From contig CCNB01000026.1 of assembly GCA_000824785.1 (NCBI GenBank), positions 1 through 33,460 on the forward strand: a stretch of 33,460 nucleotides of DNA, written 5' to 3'. The notes below the pieces were generated by a model, which was given only the letters and a program-made list of their open reading frames with translations, was not told the origin of the DNA and made no database searches. This stretch comes from Mesorhizobium plurifarium (GTDB lineage: Bacteria > Pseudomonadota > Alphaproteobacteria > Rhizobiales > Rhizobiaceae). Positions 1 to 9,080 of this stretch are shown here, one piece after another. Position 1 is the first letter of the stretch. Each line of letters starts with the position of its first letter. Position numbers and translations under genes: made by a program.

Positions 1-72
1 CCCTCACAAGGGGAGAAGGGGAAGCCCCATCTGGCCCTACACCTCTCCCGCAAAACCCGCTAAACACCCCGC

Positions 73-2178
73 ATGAACCAGCACGCCAAGCTCAGGATCG
101 GCCATTCCGCCTGTCCTCACGATTGCCCTTCCACCTGCGCGCTCGAAGTCGAGCTTCTCGACAACAACCGCATCGGCCGCGTGCATGGCGCCAAGGCGAA
201 CAGTTATACGGCAGGCGTCGTCTGCGCTAAGGTCGCGCGCTATGCCGACCGCGTCCATCATCCCGACCGGCTGCTGAAGCCGCTGATCCGCTCGGGCAGC
301 AAGGGCGACGGCGCCTGGAAGGAGGCGAGCTGGGAAGCCGCGCTCGATTTCGTGGCGGAAAAATTCATCGCGGCCGAAGCGAAATACGGCTCAGAGACGG
401 TCTGGCCCTATTACTATGCCGGCACGATGGGGCTGGTGCAGCGCGACGGCATCGAGCGGCTGCGGCACGCGAAAAAATATTCGGGCTTCTTCGGCTCGAT
501 CTGCACCAACCTCGCCTGGACCGGCTGGATGATGGGCGCGGGTGCTTTGCGCGGGCCTGATCCGCGCGAGATGGCGAAGTCCGATTGCGTGGTGATCTGG
601 GGCACCAATGCGGTGGTCACGCAGGTCAACGTCATGACCCATGCGACCAAGGCGCGCAAGGAACGTGGGGCGAGGATTGTCGTCATCGACATCTACGACA
701 ACGCCACGATGAAGCAGGCCGATCTCGGCCTGGTCCTGAAGCCCGGCACCGACGGCGCGCTCGCCTGCGCCGTCATGCATGTGCTGTTCCGCGACGGCAT
801 GGCCGACCGCGGCTATCTCGAGAAATACACCGATGATCCGCGCGGGCTGGAAGAGCATTTGCGCGCCCGCACGCCCGAATGGGCGGCCGCTATCACGGGC
901 TTGAGCGTCGCCGAGATCGAAACATTCGCCCGGCTCGTCGGCACAACTAAGAAAACCTACTTCCGCCTCGGCTACGGTTTCGCGCGCCAGCGCAACGGCT
1001 CGGTCAACATGCATGCCGCGGCCTCGATCGCCGCCGTCACCGGCGCCTGGCAATATGAGGGCGGCGGCGCCTTCCACTCCAATTCCGGCATCTTCAAGCT
1101 GAACCAGGACGTGCTCGAGGGCACCGCGATGCGCGACCCGAACATCCGCTATCTCGACCATTCGCGCATTGGCCCGGTGCTGACGGGCGCGGCGGACGCG
1201 CTCTATGGCGGCCCGCCGGTGACGGCGATGCTGATCCAGAACACCAATCCGGCCAATGTCGCGCCGGAGCAGCGGCTGGTGAGAAAGGGTTTCCTGCGCG
1301 ACGACCTGTTCACCTGCGTGCACGAGCAGTTCATGACCGATACGGCCAAGCTCGCCGACGTCGTGCTGCCGGCGACGATGTTTTTGGAGCATGACGACAT
1401 CTACAAGGGCGGCGGCAACCAGCATATCACGCTCGGCCCCAAGCTGATCGAGCCGCCGGAAGGGCCGCGCACCAACCACTATGTCAATGAGGAACTCGGC
1501 AAGCGGCTGGGTGTCGGCGACCGTCCGGGCTTCGGCCTGACCGAGCGCGAGCATATCGACATCATCCTCGGCAAGCGCGGCCTCGGCAGCTTCGACAGTT
1601 TGAAGGCTGAGAAGTGGGTCGACCTGCAGCCCGACTTCGACGACGCTCATTTCATCAACGGCTTCGGCCATGCCGACAAGAAATTCCACTTCCGGCCCAA
1701 CTGGACAGGCCAGTCGGCGCCCAACCGGCCGCCGAAAAGCATGGGCCTGTTCGGTCCGGTCGAGCGGCTGCCGGAATTCCCCGACCATGTCGAGCTGATC
1801 GAGGTCGCGGACGAGGAGCATCCATTCCGGCTGGCGACCTCGCCGGCGCGCAACTTCCTCAACTCCAGCTTTGCCGAAACGCCGGTCTCGAAGGCCAAGG
1901 AAGGCAGGCCCGAGCTGCTCATCCACCGCGAAGATGCAGCAGTGCTCGGCATCGAGGATGGCGGCCGTGTCGAGGTCGGCAACCGCCGCGGCGACCTGGT
2001 GCTGCACGCCAGGTTCTTCGACGGCGTGAAGCGCGGCGTGGTGATCGCGGAAGGCATCTGGCCGAACAGCGCGCATGAGCGCGGCGAGGGCATCAACGTG
2101 CTGACCGGCGCCGATGCCCCGGCGCCTTATGGCGGCGCCGCCGTCCACGACAACAAGGTGTGGCTCAGGGCGCTTTAA
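73..2178 (+). CDS. molybdopterin oxidoreductase family protein (bis-MGD type)
   Basis: A 701-residue cytoplasmic-type molybdenum enzyme of the DMSO-reductase superfamily. An N-terminal iron-sulfur motif is visible: Cys14, Cys18, Cys22 (CPHDCPSTC) and Cys51, fitting a [4Fe-4S] cluster. The central part (about 60-560) has the usual repeated nucleotide-binding character, for example CVVIWGTNAVVTQVN and RIVVIDIYDNATM. The last ~110 residues (from HPFRLATSP) look like the molybdopterin-dinucleotide-binding domain, with GIEDGGRVEVGNRRGD and a late GIWPN. No Tat signal precedes the cluster motif, so it probably acts in the cytoplasm. The ATG is the first in frame and sits just before the Fe-S motif, as usual in the family. 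The substrate cannot be read from the sequence: formate dehydrogenase-, nitrate reductase- and thiosulfate reductase-like enzymes share this layout. The gene converges on the next one with a 24-base gap. Confidence 0.9.
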   Translation: MNQHAKLRIGHSACPHDCPSTCALEVELLDNNRIGRVHGAKANSYTAGVVCAKVARYADRVHHPDRLLKPLIRSGSKGDGAWKEASWEAALDFVAEKFIAAEAKYGSETVWPYYYAGTMGLVQRDGIERLRHAKKYSGFFGSICTNLAWTGWMMGAGALRGPDPREMAKSDCVVIWGTNAVVTQVNVMTHATKARKERGARIVVIDIYDNATMKQADLGLVLKPGTDGALACAVMHVLFRDGMADRGYLEKYTDDPRGLEEHLRARTPEWAAAITGLSVAEIETFARLVGTTKKTYFRLGYGFARQRNGSVNMHAAASIAAVTGAWQYEGGGAFHSNSGIFKLNQDVLEGTAMRDPNIRYLDHSRIGPVLTGAADALYGGPPVTAMLIQNTNPANVAPEQRLVRKGFLRDDLFTCVHEQFMTDTAKLADVVLPATMFLEHDDIYKGGGNQHITLGPKLIEPPEGPRTNHYVNEELGKRLGVGDRPGFGLTEREHIDIILGKRGLGSFDSLKAEKWVDLQPDFDDAHFINGFGHADKKFHFRPNWTGQSAPNRPPKSMGLFGPVERLPEFPDHVELIEVADEEHPFRLATSPARNFLNSSFAETPVSKAKEGRPELLIHREDAAVLGIEDGGRVEVGNRRGDLVLHARFFDGVKRGVVIAEGIWPNSAHERGEGINVLTGADAPAPYGGAAVHDNKVWLRAL

Positions 2179-2202
2179 GCATTTGCTTTGATTACGCCCT
2201 GA

Positions 2203-4983
2203 TCACTTCGCCGCCTGCGCGTCCAACGCCTTGACCTCGTCCGCGGCCGCCTTGCGCGCCGCGGCGTCGGCACCGGACGCGCCCTTGTCCTTGGCGAAGG
2301 CAATGAGGGCGGTGCGCGTGTCCTCGTCGCATCCCTCCTCGCCGACGCCGTCGATGCCGGCTTTCCTGGCCGCGGCCAGCACGGAGTCGCAGGCGTCCGG
2401 CGCGAAGGCGAACTGGCCCATGATGGCGCCGAGCGTTAGTGGATCCTGCAGCCGCGGATCGTCGCGGATCGCCTGCAGCGTCGCATTGCCGACCGCTTTC
2501 GATTTCCGGTCCTGCGCGATCTGCGTCAGGTCGAAGATGAACTCGAATTCCGGCTTGTCGACGCCCTCGGGTTTCGACACCAGTATGTCGAGCGCATAGC
2601 GGGTGATCTCCTCGGGCGTGACGACCGATCGGATTGCTTTTGCCTGATGGTAGTTGCGCACCAGCACCCAGCGCGCGGGAAGGTCGCCATAGCGGGCGAG
2701 AATGCCAAGCTGCTTGATGGCGGCAAGCTTCTGCTTGTCGGTCTTGGCAGCCTGCGCCTGGGCGAAGACCTTGTCGCGGATGCGGTTGAGAACTTCCGCG
2801 TCGAGCCCGCCCGGAGCGGGAGCGGCCTGCTGTGTCGCTGTGGCTTGCGAGGCGGGAGCATCGCCAAGCGGACCTTTCGCGTCGACCCAGGCGGCGAGCG
2901 CCTTGCGCGCGTCCGGGCCGAAATAGCCCTTCGGCTCGCCGGTATAAAAACCTTCGCTCTTCAGCGTCGTCTCGATGGCGATGCGGATCTCGTCGGGCAG
3001 CGCCTTGCCGATGCCGACGAGGTTCTCTTCCGCGAGCCCCGCCGGCGCTTCGCGAAACGCATCCATCACCGCTGCCGCGACCGCGGCGTTTCCGGCGCTC
3101 GAGGCCGGCCCGGAAAAGAGGCCGCTCAGTTCGATGCCTGCCGCGTCGTTGCCTAAGACGCCGGCGCCCATCCTGCCGATGCCGTCATTGTAGAGCGCGA
3201 TGCGGTCGGTGATGCCTTCGCGCAGCGTCATCAGATGATTGAAGCTGTCGAAGGTGAAGGCGTTGGCGAGCTTGCTCTTTGCCTTGAGCGAGCCCAGCCG
3301 AGCCGCCTCGCGCCACGCATGCAGCCGCTCGCGCGGGTTCTTGTCGATGCCGAGACCGTCGTCATAGGCATCGCCGAGCAGCACCATCGCCTCGACGCTG
3401 CCGAGATTGGCGGCGTTGATCAGCATCGCCGTCGCCTTCTGGTCGTCCTGCGGATAGACCACGCCTTTGCGCAACAGCTTCGCGTGCAGCAGATAGGCCT
3501 GTTGCTCCTTCTTGGCCTCGCCTTCGTCGATTAGCGCTTTCAGCTGGTCGTCGCTCAGGCCGTCGTCGCGGCGCGATGGGCTATAGCTGGTCGAATCGAG
3601 ATTGGCATATTGCGTCGAGGCGTAGAGCCAGAGCGCGTCGCGGTCGCCCGCGTCTGCCAGCGGCTTCAGCATGGTGCGCGCCAGATCCTCGTTCTTGAAC
3701 TGCTGATCGTCGGAGAGCTGCAGCCGCGCTAGCGCAAGGGCAGCACCCGGCTCGCCGGCCTCGGCGGCATCGCTCAGGCGCCCGACCAGCTGGTCCGGAC
3801 TGTCGATCTGAAAGCCGTCATAGTCGGGAAGCAGGTTCGCAAGCCTGATGCCGGCGTCGAGGCCCCAGGAGCCGTTGAGCAGCTGGATCGCCTCACGCGG
3901 CTGGCGGCCGACGAATTTTCCATCCAGGAGCAGGCCGGCGAGCATCGGCCCGGCCTCGGCGACAGTCTTGGTTGCGGCGCGCAGCATGGCGATCGCGCGC
4001 TTGCCGTCGGTGGCGCCGCCTTCGCCCTTGGCCAGCATATCGGCCAGCATAGGCACGGCATACTGATCGCTGCCGACGCGTGCCTCGAGCAATTGCCTGG
4101 CCTTCGCCGCATCCTGCTGCGTTCCGCGACCGAGCCGCAGCGCCTTGATGTAAGCCAGCGCCGAGCGTCCGGAGCCGTTTGTTCCGGCCTGCGAATCCGT
4201 TTCGACTGCATGAAAGGCCTTTTGCTGCTCCTTGCTGGAAAATCCGTCATTCTCCAGCGTCGTCCGCGCAATCAGCAGGGGCATGGCGGCGCGGAACTGG
4301 CTGTCCCATTCGCCGGGCGACTGACCCTGGGCCGGCGCGTCGATGACGCGTTGCGCGGTCTCGACCACCTTGTGCGGGTCGCGACGCAGCAGCGGCCCGT
4401 CGACATACTGACGGAGCAACGTCTCTAGCGCCGTGAGATGACCGGCCTTGCCGGCCTTCTGCAAGGCATCGAGCGCCATGTCCCGCGTGACCAGCGGCGG
4501 ACCGGCATCGGCGCCGTCGTGGCGATGCACCGAATAGAACTCGTAGAGCAGATAGTTCGCCTCCGGGCTGCCGCCGTCGGCGAGTAGCTTGATCTGCGGG
4601 AGGAGAAAGGTAAGCCCCGGCTGGTTGAGCGCGATCTGGACCCGCAGCCATTCAAGCGCCAGCCGCTTTTCCTGCGGCGCGCCGAGCATCGCCGCCTGGC
4701 ATTTGTCGGCGAGGGTCTTGAGCTTGCTGAGATCAAAATCTTGCGGGAAGAGCTCGCCATATTGGACAGGCGGCGCCTTGGCTTCAGGATCGAGCGGCGC
4801 GGAAGCGCCCTTGTCGCAGGTGCCGATTGCCTCGGCGAGCGCGGCCTTCTTCGCCGCATCGTCCGCGGCCTTCTTGGCCGCATCGTCAGATTTTTCGGAA
4901 GACGCCTGCGCCCCCAAGGCCGTTCCGGCAAAGGGCGTCAAGGCGAGGCAGGAAAGAACCAGGGCATGCACTGGCCGCAGCAT
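2203..4983 (-). CDS. large secreted Sel1-like repeat protein with peptidoglycan-binding-like segment
   Basis: A 926-residue protein. I start it at MLRPVHALVLSCLALTPFAG because this opens a clear Sec signal peptide (cleavage near ALGAQA, residue 26); the open frame runs about 170 codons further upstream, but those residues are low-complexity and overlap dapB. After a Lys/Ala-rich linker (30-50) the body is alpha-helical with degenerate Sel1/TPR-like units, clearest at about 295-340 (ARQLLEARVGSDQYAVPML) and 531-573 (EAMVLLGDAYDDGLGIDKN). Residues 664-705 (IETTLKSEGFYTGEPKGYFGP) look like a peptidoglycan_binding_1 repeat. An Ala/Gln linker (708-726) leads to a C-terminal domain carrying two Cys (865, 885). 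Likely periplasmic. Sel1 proteins often act as scaffolds or envelope-stress regulators (ExoR, PodJ-like), but no specific role can be assigned. It diverges from dapB over about 200 bases. Confidence 0.85.
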   Translation of the reverse strand: MLRPVHALVLSCLALTPFAGTALGAQASSEKSDDAAKKAADDAAKKAALAEAIGTCDKGASAPLDPEAKAPPVQYGELFPQDFDLSKLKTLADKCQAAMLGAPQEKRLALEWLRVQIALNQPGLTFLLPQIKLLADGGSPEANYLLYEFYSVHRHDGADAGPPLVTRDMALDALQKAGKAGHLTALETLLRQYVDGPLLRRDPHKVVETAQRVIDAPAQGQSPGEWDSQFRAAMPLLIARTTLENDGFSSKEQQKAFHAVETDSQAGTNGSGRSALAYIKALRLGRGTQQDAAKARQLLEARVGSDQYAVPMLADMLAKGEGGATDGKRAIAMLRAATKTVAEAGPMLAGLLLDGKFVGRQPREAIQLLNGSWGLDAGIRLANLLPDYDGFQIDSPDQLVGRLSDAAEAGEPGAALALARLQLSDDQQFKNEDLARTMLKPLADAGDRDALWLYASTQYANLDSTSYSPSRRDDGLSDDQLKALIDEGEAKKEQQAYLLHAKLLRKGVVYPQDDQKATAMLINAANLGSVEAMVLLGDAYDDGLGIDKNPRERLHAWREAARLGSLKAKSKLANAFTFDSFNHLMTLREGITDRIALYNDGIGRMGAGVLGNDAAGIELSGLFSGPASSAGNAAVAAAVMDAFREAPAGLAEENLVGIGKALPDEIRIAIETTLKSEGFYTGEPKGYFGPDARKALAAWVDAKGPLGDAPASQATATQQAAPAPGGLDAEVLNRIRDKVFAQAQAAKTDKQKLAAIKQLGILARYGDLPARWVLVRNYHQAKAIRSVVTPEEITRYALDILVSKPEGVDKPEFEFIFDLTQIAQDRKSKAVGNATLQAIRDDPRLQDPLTLGAIMGQFAFAPDACDSVLAAARKAGIDGVGEEGCDEDTRTALIAFAKDKGASGADAAARKAAADEVKALDAQAAK

Positions 4984-5185
4984 GAGCGTCCCCCCGTCGG
5001 ACTTGGGTCCGGGTGCTGCCGGACACACAGCCGCTAAATTAGCATGCCATGTCAGCGGTGATGAGTGTGGCGCTTCACATTCGCCTACAATTCGGCCTTC
5101 GTATCGTCCCGCGGTCGTTTGAATCGATTTGCCAAGGCGGCGTGCTAGAGGATTGTTCCGACTCAAGCTTTCGACAGGGATCGCC

Positions 5186-5959
5186 ATGCCGCAGCTCAAG
5201 ATAGCCATCGCCGGCGCGCTCGGCCGCATGGGCCGGCAGATGGCGCAGACCGTCGCGGCAGATCCGCGGCTGGAACTCGTCGCCCGTTTCCACAGGCCAG
5301 GCAACATGGGCGAGGGGCTGGTCGAGCGCGACAGGGCGCTGGCGCTTGCCGATGTGGTCGTCGACTTCACCACGCCCGCGGCATCGGCCGAACTGGCAAC
5401 AGCCTGCGCGGCGCGGGGTGGTCCGGCGCTGGTCATCGGCTCGACCGGTTTTGACGCCGCAGAGCTGGAAGCCATTGCGGAAGCCGCGAAGAAGATCGCC
5501 ATAGTGCGTTCAGGCAGCTATTCGCTCGGCCTCAACATGCTGACCGGCCTGGTCGAGCAGGCGGCGCGGGCCCTCGGCCCTGACGATTGCGACATCGAAA
5601 TCTTTGAAGCACATCATCGTATGAAAGTCGACGCGCCGTCGGGGACAGCGCTGATGCTGGGCGAGGCGGTTTCGCGAGGACGCGGCGTCGAGCTGGACGA
5701 TGTGGCGAAGCGCGCCCGCGACGGCCTCGTTGGTTCGCGCAATGCCGGCGAGATCGGCTTTGCCGTCATGCGCGGCGGCAGCATCGTCGGCGAGCATAGC
5801 GTGAGCTTCCTAAGCCAAGGTGAGACGCTCACGCTCTCCCATGCCGCCGGAGACCGTTCGATGTTCGCGCGCGGCGCCATTGCGGCGGCGCTCTGGGTCG
5901 CCGGCCGGCCGCCCGGCGAATACGACATGCACGGTGTGCTGGGGTTCGCTAGCTCGTGA
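5186..5959 (+). CDS. dapB: 4-hydroxy-tetrahydrodipicolinate reductase
   Basis: A 257-residue cytoplasmic enzyme that reduces dehydrated 4-hydroxy-tetrahydrodipicolinate with NAD(P)H in the diaminopimelate/lysine pathway. The N-terminal dinucleotide-binding loop GALGRMG is at residues 10-16. The diagnostic catalytic motif EAHHRMKVDAPSGTA is at 141-155, with the His pair at 143-144 and the Lys at 147. The C-terminus (FARGAIAAALWVAGRPPGEYDMHGVLGF) also fits DapB. I chose the ATG at 5186 because MPQLKIAIAGALG is the normal family start; the 19 codons upstream (MPRRRARGLFRLKL) are not family-like. It is transcribed away from the Sel1-like gene. No recognisable dap neighbour lies nearby. Confidence 0.96.
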   Translation: MPQLKIAIAGALGRMGRQMAQTVAADPRLELVARFHRPGNMGEGLVERDRALALADVVVDFTTPAASAELATACAARGGPALVIGSTGFDAAELEAIAEAAKKIAIVRSGSYSLGLNMLTGLVEQAARALGPDDCDIEIFEAHHRMKVDAPSGTALMLGEAVSRGRGVELDDVAKRARDGLVGSRNAGEIGFAVMRGGSIVGEHSVSFLSQGETLTLSHAAGDRSMFARGAIAAALWVAGRPPGEYDMHGVLGFASS

Positions 5960-6036
5960 AATTCGCCGGATTGCATTCCAACACACGCTAAAAAGGCTGA
6001 AAGCCAGCTGAAAGCTTGGTCGTGCCATGACGGTTT

Positions 6037-6052
6037 TGTGGCGTTCGCCACA
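6037..6052. promoter_or_regulatory. perfect palindrome upstream of ABC importer operon
   Basis: TGTGGCG-TT-CGCCACA, a perfect 7-base inverted repeat with a 2-base centre. It lies between dapB and the binding-protein gene, about 67 bases before the chosen GTG start. It has no T-run, so an operator is as likely as a terminator of dapB. No regulator is encoded beside it. Confidence 0.4.
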
Positions 6053-6118
6053 TGAGCGGCTGGGAGTGGCCGCAAGGAGGAAATGCGGCGCGCCGCGCCG
6101 CCCAGTGGAGGAAGTCAC

Positions 6119-7132
6119 GTGACCCGTCTTATCTCTAAACGCGTCCTGCGCTCGGTGGCGCTGACGCTTGCCATGATTGGCGCCGGCGCATCGGCGGCCT
6201 CGGCCGCCGACAAGATCACCATCATCGTCGGCGGCATGGAAAAGCAGATCTATCTGCCGGCCGTGCTCACCCAGCAGCTCGGCTACTTCAAGGATGAGGG
6301 GCTGGACGTGGAGTTGGTGAACTCGCGCGCGGGCGTCGAGGCCGAGAACGAGTTGCTGGCTGGTGCCGTGCAGGGTGTCGTCGGCTTCTACGACCACACC
6401 GTCGACCTGCAGTCGAAGGGCAAATACATCCAGTCGATCGTGCAGTTCAGCCAAGCGCCGGGCGAGGTCGAGCTGGTTTCGGCCAAGCACCCGGAGATCA
6501 AGTCGCCGGCCGACTTCAAGGGCGCGACGCTCGGCGTCACCGGCCTCGGCTCCTCGACCGATTTCCTCACCCAGTATCTCGCGGTCCGCAACGGCCTGAA
6601 GCCGGGCGATTACACGCTGCTTCCGGTCGGTGCCGGCAACACCTTCATCGCCGCCGTCAAGCAGGACCAGATCCAGGCCGGAATGACCACCGAGCCGACC
6701 ATCGCCAAATTGCTGCAGACCGGCGAAGCCAGGGTGCTCGTCGACATGCGCACGCCCGAGAAGACCAAGGAAGCGCTGGGCGGCGACTATCCGGCAGCCT
6801 CTTTCTACGTTCAGTCGAGCTGGCTCGAGGGTCACAAGGACGAGGCGCAGAAGCTCGCCAACGCCTTCGTCAAGACGATGAAGTTCATCGCCGGCCATTC
6901 GGCCGAGGAGATCGCCGACAAGATGCCGAAGGACTATTACGCCGGCAGCAAGGACCTCTATGTGCAGGGCCTCGCCGGCGGCAAGGCGATGTTTACGCCC
7001 GATGGCCGCATGCCGGCCGACGGACCGGAGACGGTGCTGAAGGTTCTGTCGACCTTCTCTAAGAGCCTGCAGGGCAAGCAGATCGACCTGTCGAAGACCT
7101 ACACGACCGAGTTCGTCGACGCGGCGAAGTAA
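6119..7132 (+). CDS. ABC transporter substrate-binding protein (NMT1/SsuA-like)
   Basis: A 337-residue periplasmic binding protein. I use the GTG at 6119: GGAGGA sits 6 bases upstream, and the product starts VTRLISKRVLRSVALTLAMIG, a Sec signal peptide ending near ASAASAA-DK. The ATG at 6083 is in frame, but its AGGAGG is only 2 bases away, too close. The mature part follows the NMT1/SsuA pattern: an early strand KITIIVGGMEKQIYLPAVLT, GYFKDEGLDVELVNSRAG, then LKGATLGVTG-like text (FKGATLGVTGLGSSTDFLTQ) and a hinge region with AGMTTEPTIAKLL. This family binds nitrate, sulfonates, taurine, thiamine precursors or aromatic acids; the ligand cannot be read here. It is first in an operon with the ATPase and permease downstream. 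A 160-base gap containing two hairpins separates it from the ATPase gene. Confidence 0.88.
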   Translation: MTRLISKRVLRSVALTLAMIGAGASAASAADKITIIVGGMEKQIYLPAVLTQQLGYFKDEGLDVELVNSRAGVEAENELLAGAVQGVVGFYDHTVDLQSKGKYIQSIVQFSQAPGEVELVSAKHPEIKSPADFKGATLGVTGLGSSTDFLTQYLAVRNGLKPGDYTLLPVGAGNTFIAAVKQDQIQAGMTTEPTIAKLLQTGEARVLVDMRTPEKTKEALGGDYPAASFYVQSSWLEGHKDEAQKLANAFVKTMKFIAGHSAEEIADKMPKDYYAGSKDLYVQGLAGGKAMFTPDGRMPADGPETVLKVLSTFSKSLQGKQIDLSKTYTTEFVDAAK

Positions 7133-7189
7133 GCGCCGGCGGGCGAGGGCGGACGGACCCGTCCGCTCCAGAAAAACAAGAGCTTGCGC

Positions 7190-7220
7190 CGGCTGCCTGA
7201 ATCAATTTGGCAGCCGCGCT
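7190..7220 (+). terminator. hairpin between binding-protein and ATPase genes (attenuator or mRNA-stabilising)
   Basis: CGGCTGCC and GGCAGCCG pair perfectly (8 bases) around an 11-base loop, followed by CGCTTTT. A second GC-rich hairpin lies just before it at 7149-7166 (GCGGACG pairing with CGTCCGC). As both stand inside an apparent operon, they more likely set the ratio of binding protein to membrane parts than end transcription fully. Confidence 0.5.
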
Positions 7221-7292
7221 TTTCGGATGCCGGCGATCAGGCCACTGGCCCGAGCCGCGCCATCCCCGCGCCCACCGCAACAGGAGTGTGCC

Positions 7293-8147
7293 ATGCAATC
7301 GCAGACCATGGCGGCCGAGAAACTGTCTCCCGCCGCGCCGCCGACCGATGCCGCGATCGCCATCGACGATGTGACGCTGCGCTTCGTCACGCCGGACGGC
7401 CACATGATGACGGCGATCCGCGATTTCACGATGACGGTGGCGCGCGGCGAGTTCGCCTGCGTCGTCGGCCCGACCGGCTGCGGCAAGTCGACGACGCTCA
7501 ACCTCGTCACCGGGCTCTTGCGTCCGACCACCGGCAATGTCCGCGTCATGGGCAATCCGGTCACCGACATCAGCCGCGACATCGGCTTCGTCTTCCAGGC
7601 CGACGCGCTGTTTCCATGGCGCAGCGTCATCGACAATGTCGCCGCCGGTCCGCTCTTCCGCGGCACGCCGAAGGCGCAGGCCTATGACAAGGCGCGCGAC
7701 TGGATCGGCCGCGTCGGCCTTTCGCGTTTCGAGAAGCACTATCCGCACCAGCTCTCGGGCGGCATGCGCAAGCGCGTCGCGCTAGCCCAGACCTTCATCA
7801 ACCAGCCCAAGATCCTGTTGATGGACGAGCCCTTCAGCGCGCTCGACATGCAGACGCGCACCGCCATGCAGGACGAGCTCTTGGGCCTGTGGTCCGGACT
7901 GAAATCCTCCGTCGTCTTCGTCACGCATGATCTGGAGGAAGCGGTGGCCCTGGCCGACAAGGTCTATGTGCTCACCGCCGGCCCAGGCACGGTGAAGAGC
8001 GTCTACCGCATCGACCTGCCGCGCCCGCGCGTCATGGCCGATATCCGCTACGATCCGAAATTCATCGAGATCGCCAAGGTGATCTGGAACGATCTGCGCG
8101 AGGAAGTGCAGCTCGGCCAGAGCCGCGGCCTCCAGACCGGCCATTGA
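7293..8147 (+). CDS. ABC transporter ATP-binding protein (SsuB/TauB type)
   Basis: A 284-residue cytoplasmic ATPase energising the importer encoded by its neighbours. Walker A GPTGCGKST is at 59-67, the Q-loop FQADALFPW at 101-109, the ABC signature LSGGMRKR at 154-161, Walker B ILLMDEP at 174-180 and the switch His at 212 (VTHD). The FPWRSVIDNV segment after the Q-loop is typical of the nitrate/sulfonate/taurine subfamily. The ATG at 7293 is preceded by CAGGAG at a good distance. Longer in-frame starts (7227) would add 22 Pro/Arg-rich residues not expected in this family. The permease follows 13 bases after the stop. Confidence 0.93.
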   Translation: MQSQTMAAEKLSPAAPPTDAAIAIDDVTLRFVTPDGHMMTAIRDFTMTVARGEFACVVGPTGCGKSTTLNLVTGLLRPTTGNVRVMGNPVTDISRDIGFVFQADALFPWRSVIDNVAAGPLFRGTPKAQAYDKARDWIGRVGLSRFEKHYPHQLSGGMRKRVALAQTFINQPKILLMDEPFSALDMQTRTAMQDELLGLWSGLKSSVVFVTHDLEEAVALADKVYVLTAGPGTVKSVYRIDLPRPRVMADIRYDPKFIEIAKVIWNDLREEVQLGQSRGLQTGH

Positions 8148-8160
8148 AAGGAGAAACCGC

Positions 8161-9036
8161 ATGACCGCCATCTCTCCTACTGATCAAGCCGCCGCGCGCG
8201 CCACTTCGATTGTCGCGGCCGAAGCGCAGGCAAAGGCGCGGCTGCGCAAGCGCCACGCGCTGGTCATCGGCCTGCGCCTCGCGATCCTGGTCGTCTTCCT
8301 CGGCCTTTGGGAACTCTGCGCCGACTACAACATCATCGACCCGTTCTTCTTCTCCAGCCCGTCCGGGATATGGGAACAGATCTGGTCCTGGGTCACCGAG
8401 GGCACCTCGCAGGGGCCGCTCTGGCTGCAGATCTACGTGACGCTTGAGGAAACCTTCCTCGGCTTCGCCATCGGCGCCGTCGGCGGCATCGTGGCGGGCA
8501 TCATCCTCGGCCGCAACAAGCTGCTGGCGGACGTCTTCTCGATCTACATCAAGATCGCGAACTCCGTGCCGCGCGTGGTGCTTGGCTCGGTGTTCATCAT
8601 CGCGCTTGGTCTCGGCATGGCGTCCAAGGTGGCGCTGGCTGTCGTGATGGTGTTCTTCGTCGTCTTCGCCAACGCCTTCCAGGGCGTGCGCGAGGCCGAT
8701 CGCGCGATGATCGCCAACGCGCAGATCCTCGGCGCCTCGCCAATGCAGATCACCACATCGGTCATCATCCCCTCGGCGATGAGCTGGATCCTCGCCAGCC
8801 TGCACGTCTCGTTCGGCTTCGCCCTTGTCGGTGCGGTCGTCGGCGAGTTCCTCGGCGCCAAGCAGGGCATGGGTCTCTTGATCTCCACCGCGCAGGGCGC
8901 CTTCAATGCCAATGGCGTCTTTGCCGCCATGATCATCCTGGCGGTGATGGCGCTGGTGGTGGAGTTCCTGATCACCCGCTTCGAGAACTATGTGGTGAAA
9001 TGGCGCCCGGCGCCGTTCAACGAGCAGGGGACGTGA
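8161..9036 (+). CDS. ABC transporter permease (SsuC/TauC type)
   Basis: A 291-residue inner-membrane permease with about six hydrophobic segments, beginning near ALVIGLRLAILVVFLGLW (about 38-55). The EAA-type cytoplasmic loop that docks the ATPase appears as ANAQILGASPMQITTSVIIPSA near residues 185-205. The last helix (FAAMIILAVMALVVEFLITRFE) is followed by the basic tail of the BPD_transp_1 family. AAAGGAG lies upstream of the ATG. It is the third and last gene of the importer operon and is followed by a strong hairpin. Confidence 0.92.
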   Translation: MTAISPTDQAAARATSIVAAEAQAKARLRKRHALVIGLRLAILVVFLGLWELCADYNIIDPFFFSSPSGIWEQIWSWVTEGTSQGPLWLQIYVTLEETFLGFAIGAVGGIVAGIILGRNKLLADVFSIYIKIANSVPRVVLGSVFIIALGLGMASKVALAVVMVFFVVFANAFQGVREADRAMIANAQILGASPMQITTSVIIPSAMSWILASLHVSFGFALVGAVVGEFLGAKQGMGLLISTAQGAFNANGVFAAMIILAVMALVVEFLITRFENYVVKWRPAPFNEQGT

Positions 9037-9042
9037 GTGGGC

Positions 9043-9067
9043 GCCGCACATCACATTGATGTGCGGC
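9043..9067 (+). terminator. hairpin after ABC importer operon
   Basis: GCCGCACATCA and TGATGTGCGGC pair perfectly over 11 bases around a CAT loop, starting 6 bases after the permease stop. No U-tract follows, so it may be a 3'-end stabiliser or a factor-dependent stop rather than a classic intrinsic terminator. Confidence 0.6.
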
Positions 9068-9080
9068 TTCGCCAGAGTGT

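Noticed and set aside
391..2148. 585-codon open frame antisense to the molybdopterin oxidoreductase
   Set aside because: Its His/Arg/Asp/Val-rich composition is the typical shadow of a high-GC gene on the other strand; the plus-strand gene has clear motifs throughout.
6053..6118. Possible TPP riboswitch before the NMT1-like binding-protein gene
   Set aside because: NMT1-like proteins can be thiamine-related, but the leader lacks the CUGAGA thi-box and its partner helices.
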